Shown here one piece after another: positions 43,101 to 51,370 of a stretch of 51,370 nucleotides of DNA. The notes under the pieces are model-generated. The model ran no database searches, was not told the origin of the DNA, and worked only from the letters and a program-made list of their open reading frames with translations. Source of the DNA: an uncultured Bacteroidales bacterium. GTDB taxonomy: Bacteria; Bacteroidota; Bacteroidia; Bacteroidales; Paludibacteraceae. The translations under genes and the position numbers were made by a program. Location: NCBI GenBank assembly GCA_946406195.1, contig CAMJJT010000013.1, positions 1 to 51,370 on the forward strand. Direction: 5' to 3'. Position 1 is the first letter of the stretch. The number at the start of each line of letters is the position of its first letter.

Positions 43101-46100
43101 TACCCGTGAGCGGCGTATGCTTTATCCTCAACGGCGATACGATCCGTCGTGGCGGGGGTATCTATACCAGCGGTATTGACGGCAATTTTGAGCTTACGCT
43201 GCCCAAGTCCATGCCCTGCCGCCTGCAGGTGGCCAAAGCGGGACACACCTTCACCAACGACGGATGGCTGTTCGTCACAGAGGGCGATACGACTTTCTCG
43301 CTCGTCAAAGCGCTCGATGGCGTACGCTTCTATGACCGCACCAAGGTGCGCCTCGTAGGTCGCGTAGCCGGTGGCCTGGACCAGCAAGCCCTGCCACCTG
43401 CTCTGGGATTTGGTACGAACAACCTCGGTGATAACCTGCAACTCGTGCTCCAACTCGAAGGCGACAACACCGCCCATATCGTGCATAACCCTGATGACCT
43501 GACGCAAGACACGCTGCATTTCACCGTAGATAGCACGCAGATCATCTACGAGCAGAAACGCATCATTATCCGTCCGAACATACGCAGTGGTGAATACGCG
43601 GTGGATCTCTACCCCGTGAAGTACAAAGTGTCGCAAGCCACCGCTACGGGATATGCCACGCTGCTGGATGTGCAGGCGGGCGTGCCGACATTCGACCTGA
43701 CGAATGCGCCGCTGACCGTGCTCACCTCCGACTCGATGGGGCGCCATGCTACCTATAATGCACGCTTCGACCGCATCTACCGCAATCCGATGCAGGTAGG
43801 TATGATACAGCTGATGTACGGAATGGCGCAAGACGGAATGGGCGAAGAGAAACTGGGTGTATCCAGTATCGTTGACCAGAGCCATACCGTCCGCTTGTAC
43901 AGCAAGGACTCGACCGGCACCGTCCAATACCTGTTCGGTCATCCTATCTTCCAGCAGGGACGCACCTACCAGTTCCGCGTGAGCGCGTACGAGGACTATT
44001 TCTATAACAATAACAAGTTGAACGCGCGCGACCGCGTACGCCTTAGTGGCGGAACGCTGAAGGTATTCAACGGCTTCAAGTCCGGCAAAAATACGGCAAC
44101 CGAAACCTATCCCCTGGATGAAAAAGGCGAAGCGCTGATTAATGTGGAGGTGGATAACCTCAACCTCATGGCTACCGGCGATAACGCCCTGCGTGCACTC
44201 GACCTGTCGGTGGAACGAGAAGGGAGCAACACCGATTATTGCGCCCTGCGCGGTTTTGTGACCGGTAACAATGTCGAGAACGGCGACATACGCGCCATAC
44301 AATCTGACATCCAAGTCCTGGATATCCTGCGCGACCCGCCGGGAAGCGGCAGTAGCTGCTATCTGGAGAAAGGCGCTACCTATAAGTCCTCCGCTACATT
44401 CTCCATTGCCTACAAGATAGGTACGAACTGCGATGCTACCATCGGTACCTCTTACGACCAGTCAATAGGTGTCATAGCGGTTACCACCTATTCCGGTCTC
44501 ATCAGCTCTGTGGGCAAATCCTATAAGTTCACCCTGCCGCTTGTGCTGTCTGGAAAATACAGCCGCACCAACACCTGTACGTATACCACTACCGAGAAGA
44601 TTTCCACCAGTTCCTCCCCATCCTTCGTCGGTGCATCGGGCGATGTGTTCATCGGCCATACCAACGAGGCGCTGTACGGTACCGTGCGTGCTGTGCGCAT
44701 CATTGACGACAGCACCTACCTGCTGCGCCAACCCGCCTTCACAGCCGGGTATTGCAAGGAGGTAGCCTCTGCCATCGGTACCGACGGACGAATATACCAC
44801 TTTGTCATCGCCAAGGAGACCGTACTCGGCGGAAAGATGGGTACACAGTTCGCCTATACGCAGGACTATATTGCCAACACCTTGATTCCCAAGCTCATCC
44901 GCGAACGGAATTCCTTGCTCATTGATGCGCCTGACTCCATTACCGCTCAGAGCATCGCTAACCAACAAGGCAAAGCCGTCTATTGGAACCGTGCTACCAA
45001 GGACGACGAGATAGGCACCAAGTACCGCTTTATCACCCCGATGAACAAAGCCGACTACAACGAACCCGACCGCATTAGTGCCATCAATGCCGTACTCGTC
45101 AAATGGGTGGCTATCCTCGCTACCAATGAGAAGGATAAAGTCACCGCCATCCAGTCCGGCAAGAAAGTGGGCACCTATTCCGTCAGCGGAGGTACCAGCC
45201 GCGAATATAGCGAGACCTTCTCCGGCGAGTTCTCCGCGTCCGGTAATGTCTCCTTCGGTATGGATCTAGCCAATCTCAAAGGCTTCTTTAGCAATGCCGG
45301 CAATGCGCTTGTCAATAAAGCACCTGGCGCTACAAATGAATATTTCAAGGCTTTGTCAAAACTTATTGAGAATTATTCCGCAGGCAACACATACACCGAA
45401 GAAAAGAATAATAATACCTCCGTTGAAGGCAAAGCGGCCGGCACACAATGGAAGACCGAATGGAGTCTGGTGTTAGATTTGTCGTTGGACGGTTCCGGCA
45501 CATGGAACAACCAAGCCGCATCCCGCAAGATAGGCTTTACCATCGCGCCCGATGGTTTTGCCAATACGACCGTCAGCGTCTATCGCTCCGAGCAGGATAC
45601 CCTCTTCCAGAAGAAAATGGCAGAACTCACCAACTTCATTACCCGTCCTACACAGAAAGAGAAATACGGTAGCTTCATCTTCTTCCAGGAGGGTGGAACC
45701 AGCCATTGTCCCTACGAAGGCGAAGCACGCACCCAGTGGTATTTCCCCGGTCAGTTTGTGCTGGGTAATGCCACCCTGCCGATGGAGAACCCGAAGATTA
45801 CGCTCGACCAGTACTCGATCAGCAATGTGCCGGCCGACCAATCGGCAGTCTTCCGCCTCACGCTCGTCAACGACAACCTCAATACCGACGGACGACCCGC
45901 ACGCGGACAGGTGTTTTCGCTCTCGGTGGAACCCCAATCCAACCCCAACGGTGCAATCCTGCTCATCGACGGCGAACCCCTCACTTCCGCTTCGACGCTT
46001 ACCCTGTACTGCGAACCGGGAGTGCCCATCGTCAAGACTCTGCAGATACAACGGGGTATAGTGGATGACTACGAGGACCTGACGCTGAAGTTGGCCTCCA

Positions 46101-49100
46101 CTACCTGTACCTCTATCAGTGCCTATGCGAAACTATCCGTCCACTATATGCCGGAGTCCTCGCCCGTCAGCATCGCCTATCCGCGCGATAAATGGGTGAT
46201 GAATACCCTGTCGGCACGCGACTCGGTAGGCTACTACCTGCCCGTTACCATCGATGGCTTCAATATCCATCATAAGAACTTCGATCATATCGAGTTCCAG
46301 TACAAGCTCTCGACGGAGAACAACGATTCCTGGGTAACCCAGTGCTCGTTCTATGCCGACGACAGCCTGTATAACAAGGCGACAGGCAACAAAGCCAAGA
46401 TAGAGAACGGCCGCATCCAAGCTTTCCGCTTCTACGGCGAGCGCGATCCGAAAGAACTGAACTACGACCTGCGTGCCGTCTCCTACTGCCGCTACGGTTC
46501 GGGCTTCGTCAGCAAGGCTTCGCCTGTCATCAGCGGTACGAAAGACACCCGTCCGCCCGTACTGTTCGGCAAGGCAAGTCCCGCCAACGGTATCCTGACG
46601 CTCAAGGACAATATATCGATGCGCTTTAGCGAACCCATCGCCGGTAATTGGCTGGACGAGGACAATAACTTCCAGATCCTCGGCGTAACCAACAACACGG
46701 GTATCACCCAGACCACCTCGCTCTATTTCGATGGACAGAGCGGTCATTATGCCCGCACGAAAGCAGCGCGCGAACTGTCTCTCACCGACCTGAGTATAGA
46801 CATGCTCATCAAGCCTTCCGTCAAGGGACGCGAGATGGCACTCTTCTCGCACGGAGACGAGGAGTATAACTTCTCCCTCAGCCTGACCGCCGACAACCGT
46901 CTCAAACTGACCGTGGTCGAAGATAACAAAGTGGCAGAGACCAAGCAGTCCAAACCCATGGGTCAGTTGTCTGCTACCGACTTCACACGCGTCATCATGG
47001 TGTACGATTCCGAGAAAAAGACGGTGCGCTTTTATGCTGGAACAATGGATATCACGGATAACCCGTCCACGCAATGGTCGCTCATGAACTTTGCCGCTCC
47101 CATCATGGTGGGTGCTACTATTGACAGCACCAGCCTCTACCAAGGCAATTTAATGGAATTGCGCGTATGGACCAAAGCCCTGACCCCGGCAGAGATCAGC
47201 ACTACCCATCTGCGCCGCCTCACCGGATACGAGTACGGACTGCTCGATTATTATCCCATGAACGAGAACAAAGGCTCCGAGCTGTCTGACTTGGCTACCG
47301 GCGCAACCCTCTTTGCCCGGGGACTGAGTTGGACGCGTCCGCAAGGCCTGTCGTTGGCAACCAACGGTTCACCCGTGCTGCTACAACCGACACTCTTCAG
47401 CCGTAGTGCAGCCGAAGACTATACGCTGATGTTCTGGTTCCGCAGTAACAATAGCAAGCAAGACTCCGTCTCGCTCTTCGGTACGTCGATGAACGATTCG
47501 ACCACGATGGAGATAGCGCTGCACGATGGCGAGATTTCGTTCCGGTCCGGCACCGAGCATAAGGTGGCTACAGCTAACCTCACCGATGGCAACTGGCATC
47601 ACTGCGCACTCGTCATCTCCCGTACCTTTAACAACGGTTCGATCGCTATCGACGGCAAGAAAGTGCTCCTCTTCCCCGCACTGGAGACCGGCGCACTCAG
47701 CGGTACCAAGATATGGCTCGCCAAAGGAATGAAAGGAAACCTCGACGACGTATGTCTGTTTGAGCAGGCATTGCCGTCCGAACTGGTGAATGAATTCTAT
47801 CTGCAGTCGCCCAATGGCGAGGAGATGGGATTGATCAACCTGCTTTGTTTCTCCCAGGTAAAGCGTAACTCATCCGGCGTGATGGAACTCGTGTTCACAT
47901 CCAATAACCAGCGTGTCTTCAAGGACGCCAACGGCAATACGGTGAACAAAGTGCAACCGCTGCTGATGGACGATCTCAGCGCACAGGCGGACAAGAGCAA
48001 CAGTGCGCCGGTACGTGACCGTGGTCAGCTCACCAAACTGCCCTTCACGTGGAACTACCAGTTGTCCGACCTCATGATCAATATCAAGTCGCAACCGCGC
48101 GAGATCAACAAACGTACGATGTACCTCACCGTGCGCGACGTGGAGGACCTCAACGGCAACCGTTTGCAATCGCCCGTGACATGGACGGTATATGTGGACC
48201 TCAACAGCGTCATCTGGAATGACCGGAACCACCGCGAGAAACTGACGGACGACGAGCAGACACATCAATTCACGATGGTCATCACCAATACCACCGGCAT
48301 GACCCGCCAGTTCACCATCGAGAACCTGCCCAAATGGCTCACCGCATCGCCCGCACAAGGTACCCTCGAAGCGGAGGAGAAGAAGACCGTCACTTTCACC
48401 ATCAAGGCTGCCGAACTCAAGATCGGTACGCACCAGCAGATGATCTACCTCACCGACGATCAGGGCTTGGCTGAACCGCTACTGCTCGAGATAGCCAAGG
48501 AGACCGAACCGCCTTACATCGACGTGGATCTGAATCGCTATCCGCTCAATATGTCGCTGTGCGGCAATGTGATCCTGAACAAGGCCGACAAGACGATAGT
48601 CAACACCACACCCGAGGATTATGTCTTCGCTATATACAACAATGATTGTGTAGGCGCAGCCCATTGCACCGACAATGGCGAACTCTATCTCACGGTTCAC
48701 GGCAGCGAAAAACTGACTAACAAGCCGATCCGCTTCCAACTGTGGAAAGCCGCTACGGGTAAGGTCTATAACCTCACGCCGGATACGCTCGTCCTCTTTG
48801 CGCACGGCGCTGTCTATGGTTGCGGCAAGGATGATCCCGTACAACTGCAGGCCGGCGGTAGCGAGATGCAGACTATCTACCTCAATCCGGGATGGAACTG
48901 GATATCCACCTATCTGGATATATCTGCCTCCCTGAACACGGCTATCACGGCAGAGCAGCCATGGACGGAAGGCGACCTGATCAAGAATCCCGCTACACGC
49001 AAGTTCTGCACTTATAGCGAGACTGCAGATAAGTTCGTCGGATCGCTCAAGACCCTCGATTATAGGCAGATGTATATGGTCAATTCGTTCGAGGAGAACA

Positions 49101-49870
49101 GTATGCACCTGTTTGGCTTTACCCTGCCGGAAGACTCGATGCACATCACGCTGAAAGGTAACGGTCAGTGGAACGCACTGCCTTGTATGTTCAGCCAGGT
49201 GATGACGCTGCGCGACGCGATGTCTGACTACTACGACCATGCTTCGACGGGTGACCTGATCAAAGCGCACAACCGCTTTGCCGTCTTCTCGGATGACGAT
49301 CGTTGGGTAGGTGACCTCACGGCCCTCACACCGGGCGAAGGATATCTCATGCGCCGCATGGAAGAGGGCACCGTAACGGTGAACTTCTATCCGCATAAAG
49401 CATCGGCATCGAAGAAGATAACAGACCGCTTCCAGGATGACCTCGGAGCACAGAACACAGACCTGTTCACCAACCCGAAGGCTTCGACCAACATGACGAT
49501 GATCGCGAAGGTGGATAATGAACAATGGACAATGGACAATAGACCAAATGGAGCTATTCGGGTTTATGTCGGTGACGAACTCGCTGGAGTGGCAACCCCG
49601 ATCGACTCGCTCTACTTCATCACGATTCAGAGTGATCGGGTAGGTGAGCTCCGCTTCGAAACAGAAAATGGTGTGGTGCTTTCTACTTTGAGCGAAAGCG
49701 GTCTTTCTACTTTCTACTATCAACCTGACTCCCACCACGGTTCGCTCAAAGCCCCGATCATCCTCAAACCGGCAGACGATGAGACCGGCGTTTACAAGCT
49801 TATCGAAAACGATCACGTAATAATAATTCGAAACAATGAAAAGTATAGCATCACTGGTACTAAATTATAG
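40196..49870 (+). CDS. Giant exported multi-domain protein (3224 aa) with LamG domains
   Basis: It begins with a signal peptide (MMKNRFFVALVLGMMALCTMSVHA). Visible domains are carboxypeptidase-regulatory-like beta sandwiches (about 861-950, GSIHQTDNSGMAGVTVSL; about 957-1040, SGRVLYDMSTIPVSGVCF), an FN3-like region before them, an SbsA/Big-like domain near 2113-2170, two LamG/concanavalin-like domains (about 2172-2330 and 2390-2550, LMFWFRSN and GNWHHCALVISR), and a BACON-like domain near 2672-2765 (LPKWLTASPAQGTL). The middle (about 1380-1900) is unassigned. The end, GVYKLIENDHVIIIRNNEKYSITGTKL, resembles the terminal motif common on Bacteroidales exported proteins. An adhesin or glycan-binding surface role is likely. 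A WTMDN-type word repeat is encoded near residue 3110. Confidence 0.85.
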   Translation: MMKNRFFVALVLGMMALCTMSVHANNDFLEQINNYSVMSMGNGVVRFKIPIWSYGWQNNYRLGIGSHVWYSINQSGSGSSQIMYFRSTDRQNSSDPKVNSSADVDLGAGMGTVKITRTTSGTVQIDAGSGNHSVSLPAQRSLDGSFDRVVYLEFDWYLPENLTNQQFYVGIDVYIFKYKADDTQKKNAYRRIWYKFPDRLDGSDQLMAPELQPPYLYLLDESGSPMKDGKVAIPYVVYQTPKSYTTTLNSTPVNISNRAGAIIVPATDSVQSGFKATFTVQPNADVTTTTTRSTNRIDIPAFHRIYSFSATEQKDEMESYNGLNQLSWTIRNPQATDLMTTDYFEIQRAMKADYSDATSIGLEPMAAGKGTYLFTDNTRNTDSGIPLDTTTVCREMVWNDYMLSAEDSDPLCDMDLKLVAKSQVLPAAPVYYRIRRASTAAWEWSHPFAQATSLHRHNFLAPLAATQANYTKDPEFATNHKVHFNVKIDNALIPDQGTVLPQDCELVPTFKTLRGSSDSITFTIDIEQESYDQTVGMSIRPSGSSLMRDLHAGKNVYTFPVTLGRLEVWIHIGQNVIYNDHWESFALCSIDCDQDHVDELDGSVIQIYSTLHEVRGGTQHIYKSAYRTLKNQGPASRMKKVQERWAAVRDSVFRQMVDSMQRGVLPSAAGGRCMWDRGAQLILMRTLQETGTTIELVVPQDSIRRNDDGSWTAHITDVADMACTNYSYKVRIDPSAASIRFQNPASLQPVTINGPSLYFNEAARIASFTASKGDAARDRKSGVLLQWIPTSAAVDQYILMRLPVGSTNSPDTIYRGMDNSYFDTSAVPGQHYEYTVVTHYDCKSVHTDHSATAEGWRTPYGEISGSIHQTDNSGMAGVTVSLSANGQTLKTLVTGADGAFLFDSLTYGNGTQYTVTPTSQYGTFSYNSTSSGMATVTLAANGCVQQGIDFVNTSCARLSGRVLYDMSTIPVSGVCFILNGDTIRRGGGIYTSGIDGNFELTLPKSMPCRLQVAKAGHTFTNDGWLFVTEGDTTFSLVKALDGVRFYDRTKVRLVGRVAGGLDQQALPPALGFGTNNLGDNLQLVLQLEGDNTAHIVHNPDDLTQDTLHFTVDSTQIIYEQKRIIIRPNIRSGEYAVDLYPVKYKVSQATATGYATLLDVQAGVPTFDLTNAPLTVLTSDSMGRHATYNARFDRIYRNPMQVGMIQLMYGMAQDGMGEEKLGVSSIVDQSHTVRLYSKDSTGTVQYLFGHPIFQQGRTYQFRVSAYEDYFYNNNKLNARDRVRLSGGTLKVFNGFKSGKNTATETYPLDEKGEALINVEVDNLNLMATGDNALRALDLSVEREGSNTDYCALRGFVTGNNVENGDIRAIQSDIQVLDILRDPPGSGSSCYLEKGATYKSSATFSIAYKIGTNCDATIGTSYDQSIGVIAVTTYSGLISSVGKSYKFTLPLVLSGKYSRTNTCTYTTTEKISTSSSPSFVGASGDVFIGHTNEALYGTVRAVRIIDDSTYLLRQPAFTAGYCKEVASAIGTDGRIYHFVIAKETVLGGKMGTQFAYTQDYIANTLIPKLIRERNSLLIDAPDSITAQSIANQQGKAVYWNRATKDDEIGTKYRFITPMNKADYNEPDRISAINAVLVKWVAILATNEKDKVTAIQSGKKVGTYSVSGGTSREYSETFSGEFSASGNVSFGMDLANLKGFFSNAGNALVNKAPGATNEYFKALSKLIENYSAGNTYTEEKNNNTSVEGKAAGTQWKTEWSLVLDLSLDGSGTWNNQAASRKIGFTIAPDGFANTTVSVYRSEQDTLFQKKMAELTNFITRPTQKEKYGSFIFFQEGGTSHCPYEGEARTQWYFPGQFVLGNATLPMENPKITLDQYSISNVPADQSAVFRLTLVNDNLNTDGRPARGQVFSLSVEPQSNPNGAILLIDGEPLTSASTLTLYCEPGVPIVKTLQIQRGIVDDYEDLTLKLASTTCTSISAYAKLSVHYMPESSPVSIAYPRDKWVMNTLSARDSVGYYLPVTIDGFNIHHKNFDHIEFQYKLSTENNDSWVTQCSFYADDSLYNKATGNKAKIENGRIQAFRFYGERDPKELNYDLRAVSYCRYGSGFVSKASPVISGTKDTRPPVLFGKASPANGILTLKDNISMRFSEPIAGNWLDEDNNFQILGVTNNTGITQTTSLYFDGQSGHYARTKAARELSLTDLSIDMLIKPSVKGREMALFSHGDEEYNFSLSLTADNRLKLTVVEDNKVAETKQSKPMGQLSATDFTRVIMVYDSEKKTVRFYAGTMDITDNPSTQWSLMNFAAPIMVGATIDSTSLYQGNLMELRVWTKALTPAEISTTHLRRLTGYEYGLLDYYPMNENKGSELSDLATGATLFARGLSWTRPQGLSLATNGSPVLLQPTLFSRSAAEDYTLMFWFRSNNSKQDSVSLFGTSMNDSTTMEIALHDGEISFRSGTEHKVATANLTDGNWHHCALVISRTFNNGSIAIDGKKVLLFPALETGALSGTKIWLAKGMKGNLDDVCLFEQALPSELVNEFYLQSPNGEEMGLINLLCFSQVKRNSSGVMELVFTSNNQRVFKDANGNTVNKVQPLLMDDLSAQADKSNSAPVRDRGQLTKLPFTWNYQLSDLMINIKSQPREINKRTMYLTVRDVEDLNGNRLQSPVTWTVYVDLNSVIWNDRNHREKLTDDEQTHQFTMVITNTTGMTRQFTIENLPKWLTASPAQGTLEAEEKKTVTFTIKAAELKIGTHQQMIYLTDDQGLAEPLLLEIAKETEPPYIDVDLNRYPLNMSLCGNVILNKADKTIVNTTPEDYVFAIYNNDCVGAAHCTDNGELYLTVHGSEKLTNKPIRFQLWKAATGKVYNLTPDTLVLFAHGAVYGCGKDDPVQLQAGGSEMQTIYLNPGWNWISTYLDISASLNTAITAEQPWTEGDLIKNPATRKFCTYSETADKFVGSLKTLDYRQMYMVNSFEENSMHLFGFTLPEDSMHITLKGNGQWNALPCMFSQVMTLRDAMSDYYDHASTGDLIKAHNRFAVFSDDDRWVGDLTALTPGEGYLMRRMEEGTVTVNFYPHKASASKKITDRFQDDLGAQNTDLFTNPKASTNMTMIAKVDNEQWTMDNRPNGAIRVYVGDELAGVATPIDSLYFITIQSDRVGELRFETENGVVLSTLSESGLSTFYYQPDSHHGSLKAPIILKPADDETGVYKLIENDHVIIIRNNEKYSITGTKL

Positions 49871-50348
49871 TACCTGTAAAACCCTTGCTCTTTGCGCCCT
49901 GCTGCTTTTTGCAGTGAGCTGCAAAAAGGACAGCAAAGACGAGCCGTCGCCGGCTCCGGGTACGCAGCCTATTACCGGCAATGTGTCAACCCCTTCATGG
50001 GCAGTATCGGACGACTATGACATGACCTCGTCCATGACGGTCATTGCGAGCGTGGACTTGTCGCTCACCTACGCCGATCAGGTGCAATCAACCGGTTGGA
50101 CCGTAGAGGAAGACGATCTGTTAGCAGCTTTTGACGGCAATCAATGTATAGGTATGGCAAAGCCCTCCGAAGGCTTGTTCTACCTCTACGTGACGGCTCC
50201 GTCCAACGGTTCGGAAGTGACGCTCAAGTATTACTCGGCGAAGCTCAAGAACCTCTTCACGGCGAGTACGACGCTCACCTACGGCAACGATGCCATCATC
50301 GGCTCCGTCTCTGCGCCTTATGCCCCCCAATGGAAGGTGGCTAACTAA
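49836..50348 (+). CDS. Lipoprotein downstream of the giant protein
   Basis: The 170-aa protein has a lipoprotein signal with lipobox FAVSC (Cys29) and a Pro/Ser linker. A beta-rich domain follows (about 55-165, MTVIASVDLSLTYADQVQ, DDLLAAFDGNQCIGMA, LFYLYVTAPSNGSEVTLKYYSAK), like segments that bind or terminate large Bacteroidota surface proteins. Its start lies 35 bp inside the end of the giant gene in another frame, so translation is probably coupled. The function is unknown. Being tied to the giant gene, it may anchor that protein to the outer membrane. Confidence 0.78.
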   Translation: MKSIASLVLNYSTCKTLALCALLLFAVSCKKDSKDEPSPAPGTQPITGNVSTPSWAVSDDYDMTSSMTVIASVDLSLTYADQVQSTGWTVEEDDLLAAFDGNQCIGMAKPSEGLFYLYVTAPSNGSEVTLKYYSAKLKNLFTASTTLTYGNDAIIGSVSAPYAPQWKVAN

Positions 50349-50381
50349 CCTATTTTTAACGAATGACATATTATTGAACAC

Positions 50382-51370
50382 ATGAAAAGAACATTTTTGT
50401 TTATCATGCCGGTGATGGTATTGCTGTTCGGCATGAATGCTTGTAAGAAGAGCAACAACGAGCCAGCCGGTCCGACCCAAAAGGCGAAGTACACCGTCAT
50501 CATCTATGCGAATAACGGCGAGAATCTCGAAGTTGATGAAGAGCGGGATATAGCCGATGCCGCCGGGTTTCTCGCGACGAAGAAAAAAGACTACTCCGTT
50601 CGCTGCGCCGTGTATATGAAATACTCGTCGCAGGAGGGACTGAATAAAGCAAGTCAGGAAATGGTCAAAAAAGAAGGCAAACCGTTCGTAGCGGGAGGCA
50701 AAGCCGGCGAGGTGTATTTCTTTGAGGTGGGATCGGAGTGCATCGATTTCGAGAATAAGGACGCTGTGCAATACCTCTCGCTCCCCGATAAATGGATTGC
50801 GGACCATTCGAGTGCGGCGATGTATGAACCGGAGTATATAGCTTCGGTACTGAAGGACGTAGACAAATACATGCCGGCGGAAAACTATATCCTTGTTCTC
50901 GCGGGTCATGCTTCCGGATGGGAACCGGACGAGGACGGCGATTATCCTGCTCCTCCGAAGGCTCCGAGATCGACCATCACCGATGCCTTCAATGAAGGAC
51001 GGGCTATCAAGGCCAAAGAGTTGCATGACGGAATCAAGAAGTCCGGTATCCCTGTATGCGCGGTTGTTTTCGACTGCTGTCTGCAGAACAGCATCGAGTA
51101 CTTATCCGAGTTAACGGACGTGACTACCTATACGCTCGCTTCCGGTCATACGACCCACGGCGGCGATTACGGTTCGCTGCTCAAAGAGCTCTTTGACGCT
51201 CCGGAGGGACAAACCGGATTGAAGAAAGCCCTCAGTAACTACGCGGATGTATATGCCATCAACCATAAGAACGACTGGGAAGACAATGAGAATGACAAAG
51301 TGCTGATGAACGTCGATTTTGCGGTAACGGAGATGGCTAAGATGCCGGCGGTATGGACGGCGCTGAAGAG
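50382..51370 (+). CDS. Clostripain-family (C11) cysteine protease lipoprotein, partial
   Basis: The frame starts at ATG 50382 and runs off the window at residue 329. It opens with a signal peptide (FIMPVMVLLFGMNAC, Cys22 probably lipidated) and then YTVIIYANNGENLEVD, the first strand of the C11 fold. The catalytic His is in LAGHASGW (His176), and the Cys in VFDCCLQNSIEY (Cys233, at the position of DAC in clostripain). The following residues, SGHTTHGGDYG, fit the family. It would be anchored at the cell surface or periplasm and act on peptides ending in Arg or Lys. It is the fourth gene of the surface-protein operon. Confidence 0.87.
   Translation, partial: MKRTFLFIMPVMVLLFGMNACKKSNNEPAGPTQKAKYTVIIYANNGENLEVDEERDIADAAGFLATKKKDYSVRCAVYMKYSSQEGLNKASQEMVKKEGKPFVAGGKAGEVYFFEVGSECIDFENKDAVQYLSLPDKWIADHSSAAMYEPEYIASVLKDVDKYMPAENYILVLAGHASGWEPDEDGDYPAPPKAPRSTITDAFNEGRAIKAKELHDGIKKSGIPVCAVVFDCCLQNSIEYLSELTDVTTYTLASGHTTHGGDYGSLLKELFDAPEGQTGLKKALSNYADVYAINHKNDWEDNENDKVLMNVDFAVTEMAKMPAVWTALK

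Noticed and set aside
40433..49816. Several 300-450-codon antisense frames across the giant protein gene
   Set aside because: All are shadows of the long plus-strand frame, which has a signal peptide and recognisable LamG and other domains. The antisense products show none.

Overview
The window comes from a Bacteroidota genome, most likely a Bacteroidales. The evidence is the complete rseC-rnfBCDGEA operon, a T9SS-type sorting tail on a secreted nuclease, fimbrillin/FISUMP-type lipoproteins, pyruvate:ferredoxin oxidoreductase, a clostripain-family lipoprotein, and repeated use of the Bacteroidota promoter TTG-N20-TAnnTTTG. No rRNA, tRNA, integrase, transposase or CRISPR array was seen.

Layout. 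(1) 1-2 kb, minus strand: start of the division/cell-wall cluster (mraZ, rsmH), with tandem repeats. (2) 2.2-4.3 kb, minus: a short peptide gene and a large lipoprotein. (3) 4.4-9.5 kb, minus: the Rnf ion-pumping ferredoxin:NAD oxidoreductase, whose RnfB lacks its ferredoxin domains. (4) 9.5-14.7 kb, minus: secreted nuclease, ligA, a DUF6913-like gene and dapA. (5) 14.8-17.8 kb, plus: divIC, a small membrane protein, ruvC, a 2[4Fe-4S] ferredoxin and an AAA ATPase. (6) 17.9-21.4 kb, plus: nifJ. Rnf, the ferredoxin and nifJ together outline an anaerobic ferredoxin economy.

(7) 21.4-22.56 kb is non-coding: a palindrome cluster, then a promoter and a roughly 350-nt structured RNA ending in an intrinsic terminator. 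(8) 22.56-38.82 kb holds ten same-strand genes in visibly more AT-rich DNA: a WG-repeat protein, GrpE-like, lidless Hsp70-like, a J-like/zinc-ribbon/FN3 scaffold, a zinc-ribbon GTPase, a giant GAP1-N/YD-repeat/membrane/GTPase protein, an orphan VirD4-like ATPase, a coiled-coil protein, a LIM-DA1-type metallopeptidase and a membrane protein. I read this as one multi-component NTP-driven system, probably a biological-conflict or stress system. Two GTPases would act as switches, the chaperone set as remodelling machinery, and the VirD4-like pump, peptidase and membrane protein as outputs. This is the most novel part of the window.

(9) 38.9-39.6 kb is a decayed AraC-type regulator. (10) 39.7-51.4 kb, plus: a surface/secreted-protein operon with a small lipoprotein, a 3224-residue LamG-containing exported protein, another lipoprotein, and a clostripain-like (C11) protease cut by the window end.

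A second theme is short palindromes and AT-rich word repeats. They sit between genes and also, in frame, inside conserved enzymes (rsmH twice, ligA, dapA, rnfG and the giant protein).
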